This document shows positions 23,613 through 32,443 of a stretch of DNA of 37,142 bases, one piece after another. Origin of the DNA: an uncultured Pelagibacteraceae bacterium (lineage in GTDB: Bacteria > Pseudomonadota > Alphaproteobacteria > Pelagibacterales > Pelagibacteraceae); assembly GCA_902603665.1 (NCBI GenBank), contig CACKVV010000006.1, forward strand, positions 1 through 37,142, in the 5' to 3' direction. The notes under the pieces were generated by a model that searched no databases, had not been told where the DNA came from, and saw nothing but the letters and a program-made list of their open reading frames with translations. The number at the start of each line of letters is the position of its first letter. Within the stretch, counting starts at the first letter, position 1. Both the position numbers and the translations under genes were made by a program.

Positions 23613-25736
23613 TTATTTTTTGGCTAAACCTAATGCTATTCTTTGTTTCTTTGTCCAAGCAAGGCTTATTCTATCGATTATAATTGCTAAAAGGACTATC
23701 CCAACACCTGCTGCCAATCCTCTTCCAGTATCAGATCTAGCTAATCCATTAAAAACCTCTAGACCTAGTCCTTTTCCACCTATAAGTGGAGTAACAATTT
23801 GCATTGCAAACGCCATAATTACAGTTTGATTAAAACCTATTACTAAACTTGGTATAGCTAAAGGAAATTTTACCTTATTAAGAGTTTGCAAAAGTGATCC
23901 ACCAAAAGATCTAGAAACTTCTGAATAGGTACCAGATACTTGAGTTAATCCTAGCGCGGTTAATCTTATTATAGGAGGTATAGAATATATTACTGTAGCC
24001 AGAACTGCAGAAACTATTCCACCTCCAAAAAACATTAAAACTGGAATTAAATAACAAAAATATGGAAGAGTTTGCATAGCATCTAGTACAACATCTTGAA
24101 TATTTTTAAATCTTTCGCTGTAAGAGGCTATTATACCAAGAGGCACTCCTATTATAAAACATAACAATACTGAGACTAAAACCGAGGATAACGTAATCAT
24201 TGATTGGGGCCATATTCCACAAGCTCCAATAAACAATAAAAGTATTATTGTAATAATTGCAAATCTTAATCCAACTGTAAAATATCCGATACTTGCAAAA
24301 ACTGCTAATGTATACCACCAAGGCGTATGAGTTAAAAAAATATCTAAAGGCCTTAACAAATTTAGATAAACAAATCCTCTTAATCCTTTAGAAAATGCAA
24401 TAAAGCCTGGATCAACTGTCAAAGACTCTACAGCATTAGAAATCGGTTGTCTTATTGATAACTTCCACTCTTTAGGAAAAGTTCCTATTTCATATAAATT
24501 CGAGTCTATGAATGAAATAATAAATAAAGCTATCAATGATGGAATCAAATAAAATCTTCCACTTATAAATTCGCCGATATCATTTGCAGTATTTTTATTG
24601 AAAATAGAAATTAAAATACTTGTGAAAGATGCAATAAAATTTGTAATTTTAATACATATAAAGTCTAAAATTTTGCTCGTAATATCTAAAGGCATTTCCA
24701 AAATTCTTGCAATTTTATATTTTTCTAAATTTTGAGGAAGTAAATGAAATTTTTTTACATTTGATGGAAGTTTATCTTCTTTATTACTACAAGCTTTACT
24801 AAATCTATCAAACATTATTGCCATAAATAAAATACAAAGACCACCTTCCATTGCCCATCCGACATCAAGTCTTCTTATTGCTTGCCATACTTGTCCACCA
24901 ATCCCTTCTGCACCAATAAAACATGCTAATACAACAAGAGCTAACGCCATCATAATAACTTGATTGATGCCCATCATAATACTTGGCAGTGACATAGGAA
25001 TTTTAATTTTTAATAATAATTGCAATTTACTTGAACCAAACGAAGTTGCAGACTCTACAGTTTCTTTTGAAACTTGTCGAATACCAGTGTTGGTTAATCG
25101 AATTATTGGTGGCATTGAATAAATCATTGTAGCCAATATTGCAGGTGCCCCCCCAATACCGAAAAAAAATAATGCAGGAAATAAATAAACAAAAGCGGGC
25201 ATAACCTGCATTGTGTCCAAAACAGGTTTCATAAAATTTTCAAATCTATCACTCTGAGAGCACGCTATTCCAAGTAATACTCCAAAAAATACACATAAGA
25301 AAACTGATAATCCCATCAAAGCAAGTGTTTGTAGAGATGCTTCCCACATTCCAACAGCTCCCCAAAAATAAATTACAAAGCATGAAAACAAGCCTAATCT
25401 TAGCCCACCAGCTATAAAACAAGGAAGAGTTAAAATTGCGGCGACTAAAACCCAAGGTGACTCAAGCAAAAAATCTTCTAAAAAATAATAACCAGCTTTA
25501 ATGTAATTTGCTAAAATTTTTGTAATCCATCTGTAATTTTTCTTTAGATAATCTTCTCCTTCATTTACCCATGCTGTAAAAGTAAATTCATCAGTTACAA
25601 CTTTAGGAAATTTTGATGGTCCGTCATTTTGACTTGAAAGAAATAAGGCTCCAATAAAAACTAATAATACCAATGAATATTTTATAATACTTTTTGTATT
25701 ATTTTTATTTTCTATTGTTTTTTGGACTACATCCAT
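23613..25736 (-). CDS. Tandem-duplicated glycine betaine/TMAO-type ABC permease
   Basis: 707 aa, about twice the usual ProW length. Two complete permease halves are visible, about residues 90-315 and 440-700. Each contains a DTMQ/DAMQ (M/T)P...YL(F/I)P motif, YS(M/I)PPIIRLT, an EAA-type loop (SATSFGSSKLQLLLKIKIP; SRSFGGSLLQTLNKVKFP), and FIGAEGIGGQVW or LIGGKGLGLEVF. The internal duplication lets one chain form the whole channel, as in TmoW-like transporters of TMAO/betaines. An N-terminal anchor helix (about 18-35) precedes a periplasmic segment. It starts 77 bases from the divergent ATPase gene and heads the minus-strand run that includes the molybdoenzyme. Confidence 0.88.
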   Translation of the reverse strand: MDVVQKTIENKNNTKSIIKYSLVLLVFIGALFLSSQNDGPSKFPKVVTDEFTFTAWVNEGEDYLKKNYRWITKILANYIKAGYYFLEDFLLESPWVLVAAILTLPCFIAGGLRLGLFSCFVIYFWGAVGMWEASLQTLALMGLSVFLCVFFGVLLGIACSQSDRFENFMKPVLDTMQVMPAFVYLFPALFFFGIGGAPAILATMIYSMPPIIRLTNTGIRQVSKETVESATSFGSSKLQLLLKIKIPMSLPSIMMGINQVIMMALALVVLACFIGAEGIGGQVWQAIRRLDVGWAMEGGLCILFMAIMFDRFSKACSNKEDKLPSNVKKFHLLPQNLEKYKIARILEMPLDITSKILDFICIKITNFIASFTSILISIFNKNTANDIGEFISGRFYLIPSLIALFIISFIDSNLYEIGTFPKEWKLSIRQPISNAVESLTVDPGFIAFSKGLRGFVYLNLLRPLDIFLTHTPWWYTLAVFASIGYFTVGLRFAIITIILLLFIGACGIWPQSMITLSSVLVSVLLCFIIGVPLGIIASYSERFKNIQDVVLDAMQTLPYFCYLIPVLMFFGGGIVSAVLATVIYSIPPIIRLTALGLTQVSGTYSEVSRSFGGSLLQTLNKVKFPLAIPSLVIGFNQTVIMAFAMQIVTPLIGGKGLGLEVFNGLARSDTGRGLAAGVGIVLLAIIIDRISLAWTKKQRIALGLAKK

Positions 25737-25813
25737 TGTATTTATAAGTTAAAATATATTATTTTACATTTAAAGGAAAATATTGTCTATTTTGATCTTA
25801 ATATAAAGAAATT
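25737..25813. promoter_or_regulatory. Divergent promoter region, permease/ATPase
   Basis: 77 AT-rich bases between the divergent permease and ATPase starts. Several TATAAA/TATATT-like boxes are present on both strands, but no convincing -35/-10 pair with 16-18 spacing. Any shared regulation of the transporter must act here. Confidence 0.4.
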
Positions 25814-26860
25814 ATGAGTGGTTCTTCAAAAATAACTTGTTCAAATATTTGGAAACTTTTTGGGCCTGATGAAAAAAGAGTAATGAAGGAACTAGATCCG
25901 AAATTATCAATTAAAGAAGTACAAGAGAAAACTGGACATGTAGTTGCCGTTAAAGATGTAAGTTTTTCAATTCAAAAAGGTGAAACTTTTGTTGTAATGG
26001 GTTTGTCAGGAAGCGGAAAATCAACATTAGTAAGATGCATTTCAAGACTAATAGAACCAACTTCAGGAACAGTCAAAATGGATGACGTAGATGTAACAAA
26101 GATGAGTAATAGAGAGCTACTAGATTTGAGAAGAAATAAAATGAGTATGGTTTTTCAACATTTTGGACTTTTTCCACATAGGACAGTTGTAGAAAATATT
26201 GGTTACGGTCTAGAAGTAAGGGGAAGCAAAAAAATTGAGAGAATTGAAAAATCAATGGAAGTTTTAAAAATGGTGGGTTTAGATGGATGGCAAAATAATT
26301 ATCCTCGAGAATTATCAGGCGGAATGCAACAACGGGTCGGTTTAGCAAGAGCATTGGCTGTAGATCCTGAAATTTTAATATTTGACGAGCCTTTCTCTGC
26401 ACTTGACCCACTCATAAGAAGAGAAATGCAAGACGAACTATTAAGTATTCAAGAAAAAGTAAAAAAAACTATGGTGTTTATTACTCACGACTTTTTAGAG
26501 GCAATCAAAATGGCAGATCATATTGCAATAATGAAAGATGGAGAAGTATCACAAATAGGAACACCCGAGGAAATTGTTGCAAATCCTAAGGATCAATATG
26601 TAAAAGATTTTTGTGAGGATGTACCAAAGTATAAAGTTTTAAGTGCAGGAAAAGTAATGAGAAAAGATTGTTGTGATGATACTAAAAAACTTTATTCATC
26701 TAAATCAGATTGCATTCCTGACAATTCCAAAATTGAAACTTTAATAGAAAAACTTGTTGATACAGACAAAAAATTTCCCGTTATTTGTTCAGAAACTGGA
26801 GACTTGCTAGGTGAAATTGACCGTTCTATTGTGTTGAAATCAATGAGATCTGCTAGTTAA
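25814..26860 (+). CDS. Glycine betaine/TMAO-type ABC transporter ATP-binding protein
   Basis: 348 aa, ProV/OpuAA-type ATPase. It has the N-terminal extension before the nucleotide domain (FGPDEKRVMKELDPKLS), then Walker A GLSGSGKST (63-71), Q loop VFQHFGLFPHRTV, signature LSGGMQQRVGLARAL, Walker B ILIFDEPFSALDP and the switch ITHDF. A C-terminal CBS-like tail (SKIETLIEKLVDTDKKFPVICSETGDLLGEIDR) may sense ionic strength, as in OpuA. It energises the permease encoded divergently at 23613-25736 and the binding protein at 18959. Its end overlaps the convergent DMT gene by 8 bases. The divergent placement of ATPase and permease is uncommon for proVWX operons. Confidence 0.92.
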   Translation: MSGSSKITCSNIWKLFGPDEKRVMKELDPKLSIKEVQEKTGHVVAVKDVSFSIQKGETFVVMGLSGSGKSTLVRCISRLIEPTSGTVKMDDVDVTKMSNRELLDLRRNKMSMVFQHFGLFPHRTVVENIGYGLEVRGSKKIERIEKSMEVLKMVGLDGWQNNYPRELSGGMQQRVGLARALAVDPEILIFDEPFSALDPLIRREMQDELLSIQEKVKKTMVFITHDFLEAIKMADHIAIMKDGEVSQIGTPEEIVANPKDQYVKDFCEDVPKYKVLSAGKVMRKDCCDDTKKLYSSKSDCIPDNSKIETLIEKLVDTDKKFPVICSETGDLLGEIDRSIVLKSMRSAS

Positions 26861-27785
26861 TTTGTTTATTACCTTTTATACTTTTCTCATTAACTTTATC
26901 TCTCCAAATAATTATCATACCAGCTAATATTATTAAAATAACGCCAGGAAAAAGTTGAGCCCAAGGTGCCTCATTAAAAAATATCCACCCCAATACAAAT
27001 GATGATGGTATTCCTAAATATTCAAATGATGCCATTTTACTTGCGGAGATTAATCTATAAGAATAAATAAATAAAATAGCAGCTGTACCACCAAGAATAC
27101 CAGTTAGTGTCATTAAAAAAAAGTCTTGAACATTTTTGATTTCAACATGGCCGCTGGTTACAAAAAATAATACTATTCCACCCAGTACATTAAAAATTAA
27201 TGAGTATAATTGTATTTTTGCAGTTGAATGACCTTCGGGAATAAATTTTAGTATTATAACACTAATCGCCCATGCAAATGCAGTCATAATTGGAAATATT
27301 GAATAAAAACTAAATATCTCACTGGTTGGTTTCATAATTAGAACAACACCAAAGAAACCTAAAAAAATTGCAGACCATCTATATTTACCAACTTTATCTT
27401 TTAAAAAAAATATAGATAAAATTACAATGAAAAATGGTGATGAAAATGTCAAAGTCATTGCTGTTGCAAACTCTAAATTTATTACAGAAATAAATACAAA
27501 TATATTCATTGATAAAAATGCCAAACCTCTAAAAAAACTTAAAATTAAAAATTTTTTGTCAATTTTTCGAAAAATTGAAAAATATTCTTTCGTGAATATT
27601 ATTAGAAGAATTAAAGGAATAATTCCCGCTGCATTTCTAAAAACAGCTAGTTGAATAACAGAATATTCATCACCAAGAAATTTTATCACAACCATGTATA
27701 AATCTATACAAAGTATAGCCATGAGCATCGTAGTCACAGCAAGATAGGTTTTCTTCACATCTACTTTTTCAGATGATAATTTCAT
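26853..27785 (-). CDS. DMT superfamily transporter (EamA)
   Basis: 310 aa with about ten membrane segments in two EamA repeats. The first repeat includes IQLAVFRNAAGIIPLILLIIF and EFATAMTLTFSSPFFIVILSIFFLKDKVG. The second includes GGTAAILFIYSYRLISASKMASFEYLGIPSSFVLGWIFFNEAPW. The pattern (A)xFxYxxIPxxxxxGxxxFxExP is typical of metabolite exporters of the RhaT/EamA group. The substrate is unknown. It is divergent from the Fe-alcohol dehydrogenase gene (42-base gap) and overlaps the ATPase gene end. Confidence 0.85.
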   Translation of the reverse strand: MKLSSEKVDVKKTYLAVTTMLMAILCIDLYMVVIKFLGDEYSVIQLAVFRNAAGIIPLILLIIFTKEYFSIFRKIDKKFLILSFFRGLAFLSMNIFVFISVINLEFATAMTLTFSSPFFIVILSIFFLKDKVGKYRWSAIFLGFFGVVLIMKPTSEIFSFYSIFPIMTAFAWAISVIILKFIPEGHSTAKIQLYSLIFNVLGGIVLFFVTSGHVEIKNVQDFFLMTLTGILGGTAAILFIYSYRLISASKMASFEYLGIPSSFVLGWIFFNEAPWAQLFPGVILIILAGMIIIWRDKVNEKSIKGNKQIN

Positions 27786-27827
27786 TGTAAAAATCTTTTA
27801 AAAAATTGTATAAACCTTACAAATAAA

Positions 27828-29018
27828 ATGAGTAACTTTAAACTAAATGAATCTGATATCTTATCAAATCAAGATTGGACTTTCCCAACCAATATTGCAT
27901 ACGGACCCGGACGTTTAAAAGAAATTGGAACAATTTGTAATAACTTAAATATAAAAAATCCCTTGATAGTAACTGACAAGGGAAGTCCAAAGTTGCCATT
28001 TATTTCGAATTTACAAAGTTATTTGTCTAATTCTAATGTAAAATCAGGTTTATTTTTCGATATATCCCCTAATCCAAGAGAGGATGAAGTTTCAGTTGGT
28101 TGCAAAAAATTTAAAGATGGAAATCATGATGCAATTATAGCTATAGGTGGTGGAAGTGCTATGGATGGAGGTAAATTAATTTGTTTAACAGCAAATAATG
28201 ATGTTCCACTAAGAGATTTTGAGTTTGAATTAACTCCTCCAATAATAAGTAAAGATAACCCATTTCCAAAAATTATAACTATTCCTACTACAGCAGGAAC
28301 AGGAGCAGAAACAGAAATTACAGCTATGGTAACTTATTTAAAAGAGGGAATGAAATTTTGCATGTGGCACCCAGATGTTAGACCTTCATTAGCATTAATT
28401 GATCCAGAATTAACAATAGGACTACCCGCTAATCTAACAGCATGGACAGGTGTAGATGCATTAATTCATGGAATTGAAGGATACTGCGTTCCAGGATTTA
28501 ATCCTATGTGTGATGGAGCAGCATTAGAAGGTCTATCATTGATATCCAAATCACTTGTAACTGCCGTAGAACAACCAGATAGTATTTTAGCAAGAGGTGG
28601 AATGCATGTTGGATCTTGTTTAGCAGGAATATCATTTCTAAAAGGATTAGGTAATGTACATTCTATATCTCACGTGGTTGGTGCTGAGTACAATACGCAT
28701 CATGGTTTAACTAATGCAATAGTTTTACCCGTAGTTTTACGTTTCAATTTACCTGGTATGGAGGAAAAAGTTCAAAGAATGTCTGAAGCAATGCAATATA
28801 AAGATCATTCAGTTGATGCATTCATTAAAAATATGGAAGATTTGTTAGATAGAGTAAAAATCCCTAAAAGCTTAAGTGAATTAAATGTTCCTGAGGACAG
28901 TGCAGCAAGAATTGCAGAGAAAGCAATGAAAGATCAAGCGTATGGCCAAAACCCTAAGAAAGTCTCTTTTGAAGAAATGAAAGAAATGGTTTTACAAAGT
29001 ATAAAAAAAGCTCGTTAA
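27828..29018 (+). CDS. Iron-containing alcohol dehydrogenase
   Basis: 396 aa, group III (Fe-dependent) alcohol dehydrogenase. The NAD-binding region is AIIAIGGGSAMDGGK (about 103-116), followed by IPTTAGTGAE. The metal ligands are Asp210, His214 (DALIHGIE), His278 and His292 (VHSISHVVG...THHG), with the same 4- and 14-residue spacing as FucO. It oxidises an alcohol or reduces an aldehyde; the substrate is unknown. It is first in a four-gene plus-strand operon with amidase (6-base gap), DMT transporter (1-base overlap) and a homocysteine-methyltransferase-like gene (3-base gap). An aldehyde dehydrogenase in the facing operon could take the next step. Confidence 0.92.
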   Translation: MSNFKLNESDILSNQDWTFPTNIAYGPGRLKEIGTICNNLNIKNPLIVTDKGSPKLPFISNLQSYLSNSNVKSGLFFDISPNPREDEVSVGCKKFKDGNHDAIIAIGGGSAMDGGKLICLTANNDVPLRDFEFELTPPIISKDNPFPKIITIPTTAGTGAETEITAMVTYLKEGMKFCMWHPDVRPSLALIDPELTIGLPANLTAWTGVDALIHGIEGYCVPGFNPMCDGAALEGLSLISKSLVTAVEQPDSILARGGMHVGSCLAGISFLKGLGNVHSISHVVGAEYNTHHGLTNAIVLPVVLRFNLPGMEEKVQRMSEAMQYKDHSVDAFIKNMEDLLDRVKIPKSLSELNVPEDSAARIAEKAMKDQAYGQNPKKVSFEEMKEMVLQSIKKAR

Positions 29019-29024
29019 GCTTTA

Positions 29025-30440
29025 ATGCTTGATAATCTTTCAGTTGAAGAAATTCAAAAAAATATAAATAACCGACAAATCTCAATTAAAGAAGTCTTAG
29101 TTTACTACTTAGAAAGAATAGAAAAATTTAATAAAAATATTAATGCTATAGTTTTACAAAAAGATAGAGAATTATTAATTAAGGAAGCAGAACAGAAAGA
29201 TAATTTAAAAAATAGCAAAAAAATTTTAAATGGTTTGCCTATAGCAGTAAAAGATCTTTCTGATGTTGTTGGTTTAAAAACTACATATGGTTATGAAGGA
29301 TCAAAAAATAATAGCCCAAAAAAAAATTCACTATTTGTAGATAAACTAATAGATAATGGAGCAATCATAATTGGTAAGACAAATACTGCAGAATTAGGTG
29401 TTGGTGGACATACGACTAACCGTCTTTTTGGACCTACATCTAATGTTTATAACTTTGAAAAGTCTGCAGCAGGATCGAGTGGTGGAGCAAGTTCAGCGGT
29501 TGCAGCTGGATTACTTCCATTTGCAGATGGCACTGATCAAATGGGATCTTGTAGAGGTCCAGCAGCATATGCAAATATTTATGGATATAGACCAACTCCT
29601 GGTTTGATTGCTGCTGAACGAACATATCAAAATTTTGATATACCTATTTTAACCACACCGGGATGTTTTGCAAAAACACCAAATGATATGGCATTTTTAA
29701 TTGACGCTATTACTGGAAGTCATCCATTAGATAATATTTCATTTGATTTAAATAGTTCATTTAGAGACGCAAAGTTTTCAGAAAAAGAATTTTCTAATTT
29801 AAAGATTGGTTGGCTATCTGATATGAATAATAAATATATTATTGAAAAATCTATTTTAGATATATGTGAAAAAAAATTAAAAGATTTAGAAAAAAATAAT
29901 CTTGAGATTGAATATTTAAAGCCAAACTTAGATACTGATACTTTATGGAACAGCTGGACTACCTTTAGATCTAAAAGTATTTATCAAGATACATTAAGTA
30001 TGGGCATTAAAGATATTAATTCTATGACATTTCAAGTCATTTGGGAATATAATAAAGGTAAAGAAATTCAATCTGATAATTTAAAATTAGCTTTTGAACA
30101 AAAAAATAGATGTACTGAGCAAGTTAATGAAATTTTTGATAAATTTGATTTTTTAGCTTTACCTTCTGCTCAATTGTTTCCTTTTGATAAAAGTATTCAA
30201 TTTCCAAGTAAAATTAACGAGACCAGTCTCGATACGTATCATAGATGGCTAGAAGTTTTTATTATATCAAGCCTCTTGGAGCTACCAACTATAACTATTC
30301 CTGTTGGTTTTAATGAAAATGGTTTACCAATGGGAATGCAGATTATTGGTAAAAATAAAGATGACTTAAAACTATTTGCGTTTGCTAAAACTTTTGAGGA
30401 AATTTACAATAATTCAAATCACAAACCAAAATTAAACTAA
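29025..30440 (+). CDS. Amidase signature family hydrolase
   Basis: 471 aa. The Ser-Ser-Lys triad can be placed as Lys76 (AVKDLSD), Ser151 (AAGSSGGASSAVAAG) and nucleophile Ser175 (TDQMGSCRGPAA). The 75- and 24-residue spacings equal those of FAAH Lys142/Ser217/Ser241. It hydrolyses an amide or carbamate in the cytoplasm; the substrate is unknown. The nucleophile loop DQMGSCRGPA differs from the common D.GGSIR.PA, with Gln-Met before and Cys after the Ser, which may affect specificity. GatA is excluded because no gatB/gatC lie nearby and the family signature deviates. It is second gene of the Fe-ADH operon and overlaps the DMT gene start by one base (TAATG). Confidence 0.88.
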   Translation: MLDNLSVEEIQKNINNRQISIKEVLVYYLERIEKFNKNINAIVLQKDRELLIKEAEQKDNLKNSKKILNGLPIAVKDLSDVVGLKTTYGYEGSKNNSPKKNSLFVDKLIDNGAIIIGKTNTAELGVGGHTTNRLFGPTSNVYNFEKSAAGSSGGASSAVAAGLLPFADGTDQMGSCRGPAAYANIYGYRPTPGLIAAERTYQNFDIPILTTPGCFAKTPNDMAFLIDAITGSHPLDNISFDLNSSFRDAKFSEKEFSNLKIGWLSDMNNKYIIEKSILDICEKKLKDLEKNNLEIEYLKPNLDTDTLWNSWTTFRSKSIYQDTLSMGIKDINSMTFQVIWEYNKGKEIQSDNLKLAFEQKNRCTEQVNEIFDKFDFLALPSAQLFPFDKSIQFPSKINETSLDTYHRWLEVFIISSLLELPTITIPVGFNENGLPMGMQIIGKNKDDLKLFAFAKTFEEIYNNSNHKPKLN

Positions 30441-31330
30441 TGGTAAGACATCGGCATCATTTTAAAATAGCTTTTATGTTAGCAATTGCAGCTGGATCGT
30501 GGGGAGTTTATTGGCTTCCTCAAAGATATTTAGAAAATGGTGGCTTAACTGGGGGGTGGGGAACTATTTCTCAAATGATGATAGGTATATTATTACTAAC
30601 CCCAATTTCTTTGTGGAGAAAATTTAAAGGTCGTTCGTCAGGATTAGAAATACCATTTGTTGGTTTTTTAACTGGAAGTGGTTTTATATGTTATGCCTTA
30701 AGTTTTTTATTAACAGATGTAGTACGTGCATTAATCATGTTTTACATGATACCAGTTTGGACAACAATTTTTGAAATAATTTTTTTAAAGAAAAGACCTG
30801 GCTTAGAAAGAGTTTTAACATTGGGTCTTGCTCTTGGAGGCTTATGGATTGTTTTTAGTAAATCAAATATTATACCACTACCTCAAAATGCTGGAGACTG
30901 GTTGGCGTTAGTAGGAGGTGTTCTTTTTGGTGGTGGGCTTATACGTTTGGAAATTACTAAAACAGATGGAGTATTTCCTGTAATATTTTCTTTTTTCTTT
31001 TATGGAACAATATTTAATATTTTCGCTGGTTATATTTTAAAAGATTATCTAGGACCTGTACCACCTGCAGAGGCTTTTCTCTCTATGTTTACTTTTTTGG
31101 TTCTTATTTCAGTATTTTATTTTATTCCTACGGGCGTAATAATAATGTGGTCACCATCAGTTCTAGGTGCTGGACTTTGTGCAATATTATATTTAAGTGA
31201 AATTGTTGTTGGGGTTGTGTCTGCTGGTATTTTAACGGATGAACCGTTTGGATGGCGAGAAATTGTTGGTAGTTCAATGATTGTGTTAGGGGGTGTGCTT
31301 GCAGTAGTGTTAGCCCCAAAAGAATCATAG
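30440..31330 (+). CDS. DMT superfamily transporter (EamA)
   Basis: 296 aa, about ten membrane segments, the usual EamA length. The first repeat has LAIAAGSWGVYWLPQRYLENGGL and LLTDVVRALIMFYMIPVWTTIFEIIFLKKRPG; the second has IPTGVIIMWSPSVLGAGLCAILYLSEIVVGVVSAGILTDEPFGWREIVGSSMIVLGG. It is a probable exporter or importer of a small metabolite. It is translationally coupled to the amidase and 3 bases from the methyltransferase-like gene, so its cargo is likely a substrate or product of that pathway. It is not a close relative of the DMT protein at 26853. Confidence 0.85.
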   Translation: MVRHRHHFKIAFMLAIAAGSWGVYWLPQRYLENGGLTGGWGTISQMMIGILLLTPISLWRKFKGRSSGLEIPFVGFLTGSGFICYALSFLLTDVVRALIMFYMIPVWTTIFEIIFLKKRPGLERVLTLGLALGGLWIVFSKSNIIPLPQNAGDWLALVGGVLFGGGLIRLEITKTDGVFPVIFSFFFYGTIFNIFAGYILKDYLGPVPPAEAFLSMFTFLVLISVFYFIPTGVIIMWSPSVLGAGLCAILYLSEIVVGVVSAGILTDEPFGWREIVGSSMIVLGGVLAVVLAPKES

Positions 31331-31333
31331 TAA

Positions 31334-32326
31334 ATGCTTTTCAAAGAAAAGCTAAAATCAAAAAATAAAATATTTTTAGATGGAGGAAACGGTTCTGAAA
31401 TAGCAAAACTTGGAGGCGACATGAGCCCTGCATTTTCTGCGTTAGCAACTTTAACATCACCAGATATCGTAATTAAAGTTCATGAAAATTTTATTGATGC
31501 TGGCTGTGATATTATTACTGCTAATACTTTTGCAACAAATAAACATAATTTGGAAAGTTTAAACAAAGGTGATCAAGTACATAAATTTATCTCAGACTCA
31601 GTTAAGCTTTCTAGAAAAGCGATATCAAATACTGGAAAAGAAAATAAAATTGCAGTAGCGGGTAGCCTATCAAACTTTTTTCCTCTAAAGGAAAATGAGT
31701 TTGTTCCAAATCCAGAATTTGTACCAACCTTTAAAAAAGAGGAAGAAAATTACAAAGAAGCTGCAAAAATTTTAAAAGAATCTGGAGCAGATTTATTGGT
31801 TCTAGAAATGCTTTTGGATGTAGACCACTCTAAAATTTTATTGAATGCAGCTCTCGAGACTGGTTTACCAGTATGGGTTGGATTGAGTTGTTGCGATAGT
31901 AAATTTGATAATACTGTTATTGGAAGAAATTTTAGAGCAGAGAAAGAAAAATCACTGATTTACGATGAGAATAAGTATAAAGACCAACCTAAATACTTAC
32001 CTGAAGATAAAATAATTTTACTAGAGGATATAATAAAATCACTTACGAGTTTAGGAGGTGATGTTTATGGAATAATGCACACTTGGTTTCAAGATAGCAT
32101 TGGTGGTTTAAAAATATTGAAGAATAATTGGAAAGGACCAATCATGTTTTATCCTGAAATACATAAATTTGACACTAATACACATAAAGCAATAATAACT
32201 ATGACAGAGGAAGAATTTTCAAACTCAATTTTAGAATTAATAGATGATCAAATTCAAATTGTTGGAGGCTGTTGTGGAGTTAACGACAAGCATTTAAAAA
32301 GACTTATACAATCTATATCTGAGTAA
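31334..32326 (+). CDS. Homocysteine S-methyltransferase family protein (His-variant zinc site)
   Basis: 330 aa, the MmuM/BHMT barrel. The opening IFLDGGNGSEIA matches the family's LDG.x.(T/S)E. VHENFIDAGCDIITANTFATN and LVLEML follow, and the C-terminal zinc motif GGCCG is at Cys313-Cys314. The third zinc ligand is normally the Cys of GINC/GVNC. At that place this protein reads YGIMHTW, so His249 replaces it. Normal members move a methyl group from S-methylmethionine, betaine or similar donors to homocysteine; here the substrate is uncertain. It is the last gene of the Fe-ADH/amidase/DMT operon. A paralogue with the same change is at 34485-35402. Confidence 0.85.
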   Translation: MLFKEKLKSKNKIFLDGGNGSEIAKLGGDMSPAFSALATLTSPDIVIKVHENFIDAGCDIITANTFATNKHNLESLNKGDQVHKFISDSVKLSRKAISNTGKENKIAVAGSLSNFFPLKENEFVPNPEFVPTFKKEEENYKEAAKILKESGADLLVLEMLLDVDHSKILLNAALETGLPVWVGLSCCDSKFDNTVIGRNFRAEKEKSLIYDENKYKDQPKYLPEDKIILLEDIIKSLTSLGGDVYGIMHTWFQDSIGGLKILKNNWKGPIMFYPEIHKFDTNTHKAIITMTEEEFSNSILELIDDQIQIVGGCCGVNDKHLKRLIQSISE

Positions 32327-32443
32327 ATTAATTAATATTCAAAAAGTTTTAAAATTTAAAATTAAATTTTTTTATTGAAGTCAATTTAGTTACTATGATA
32401 GTTTTAAATATTAATAAATAAGATTATATCATTATATATTTAA

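Noticed and set aside
23613-25736. Permease gene as an artefactual fusion of two genes
   Set aside because: Both halves are complete, each with its own EAA loop, and are joined by an in-frame linker. This fits a real tandem-domain permease.
31331-31333. SAM riboswitch in front of the methyltransferase-like genes
   Set aside because: Both genes are inside operons with 3-base upstream gaps, so no leader exists that could hold one.
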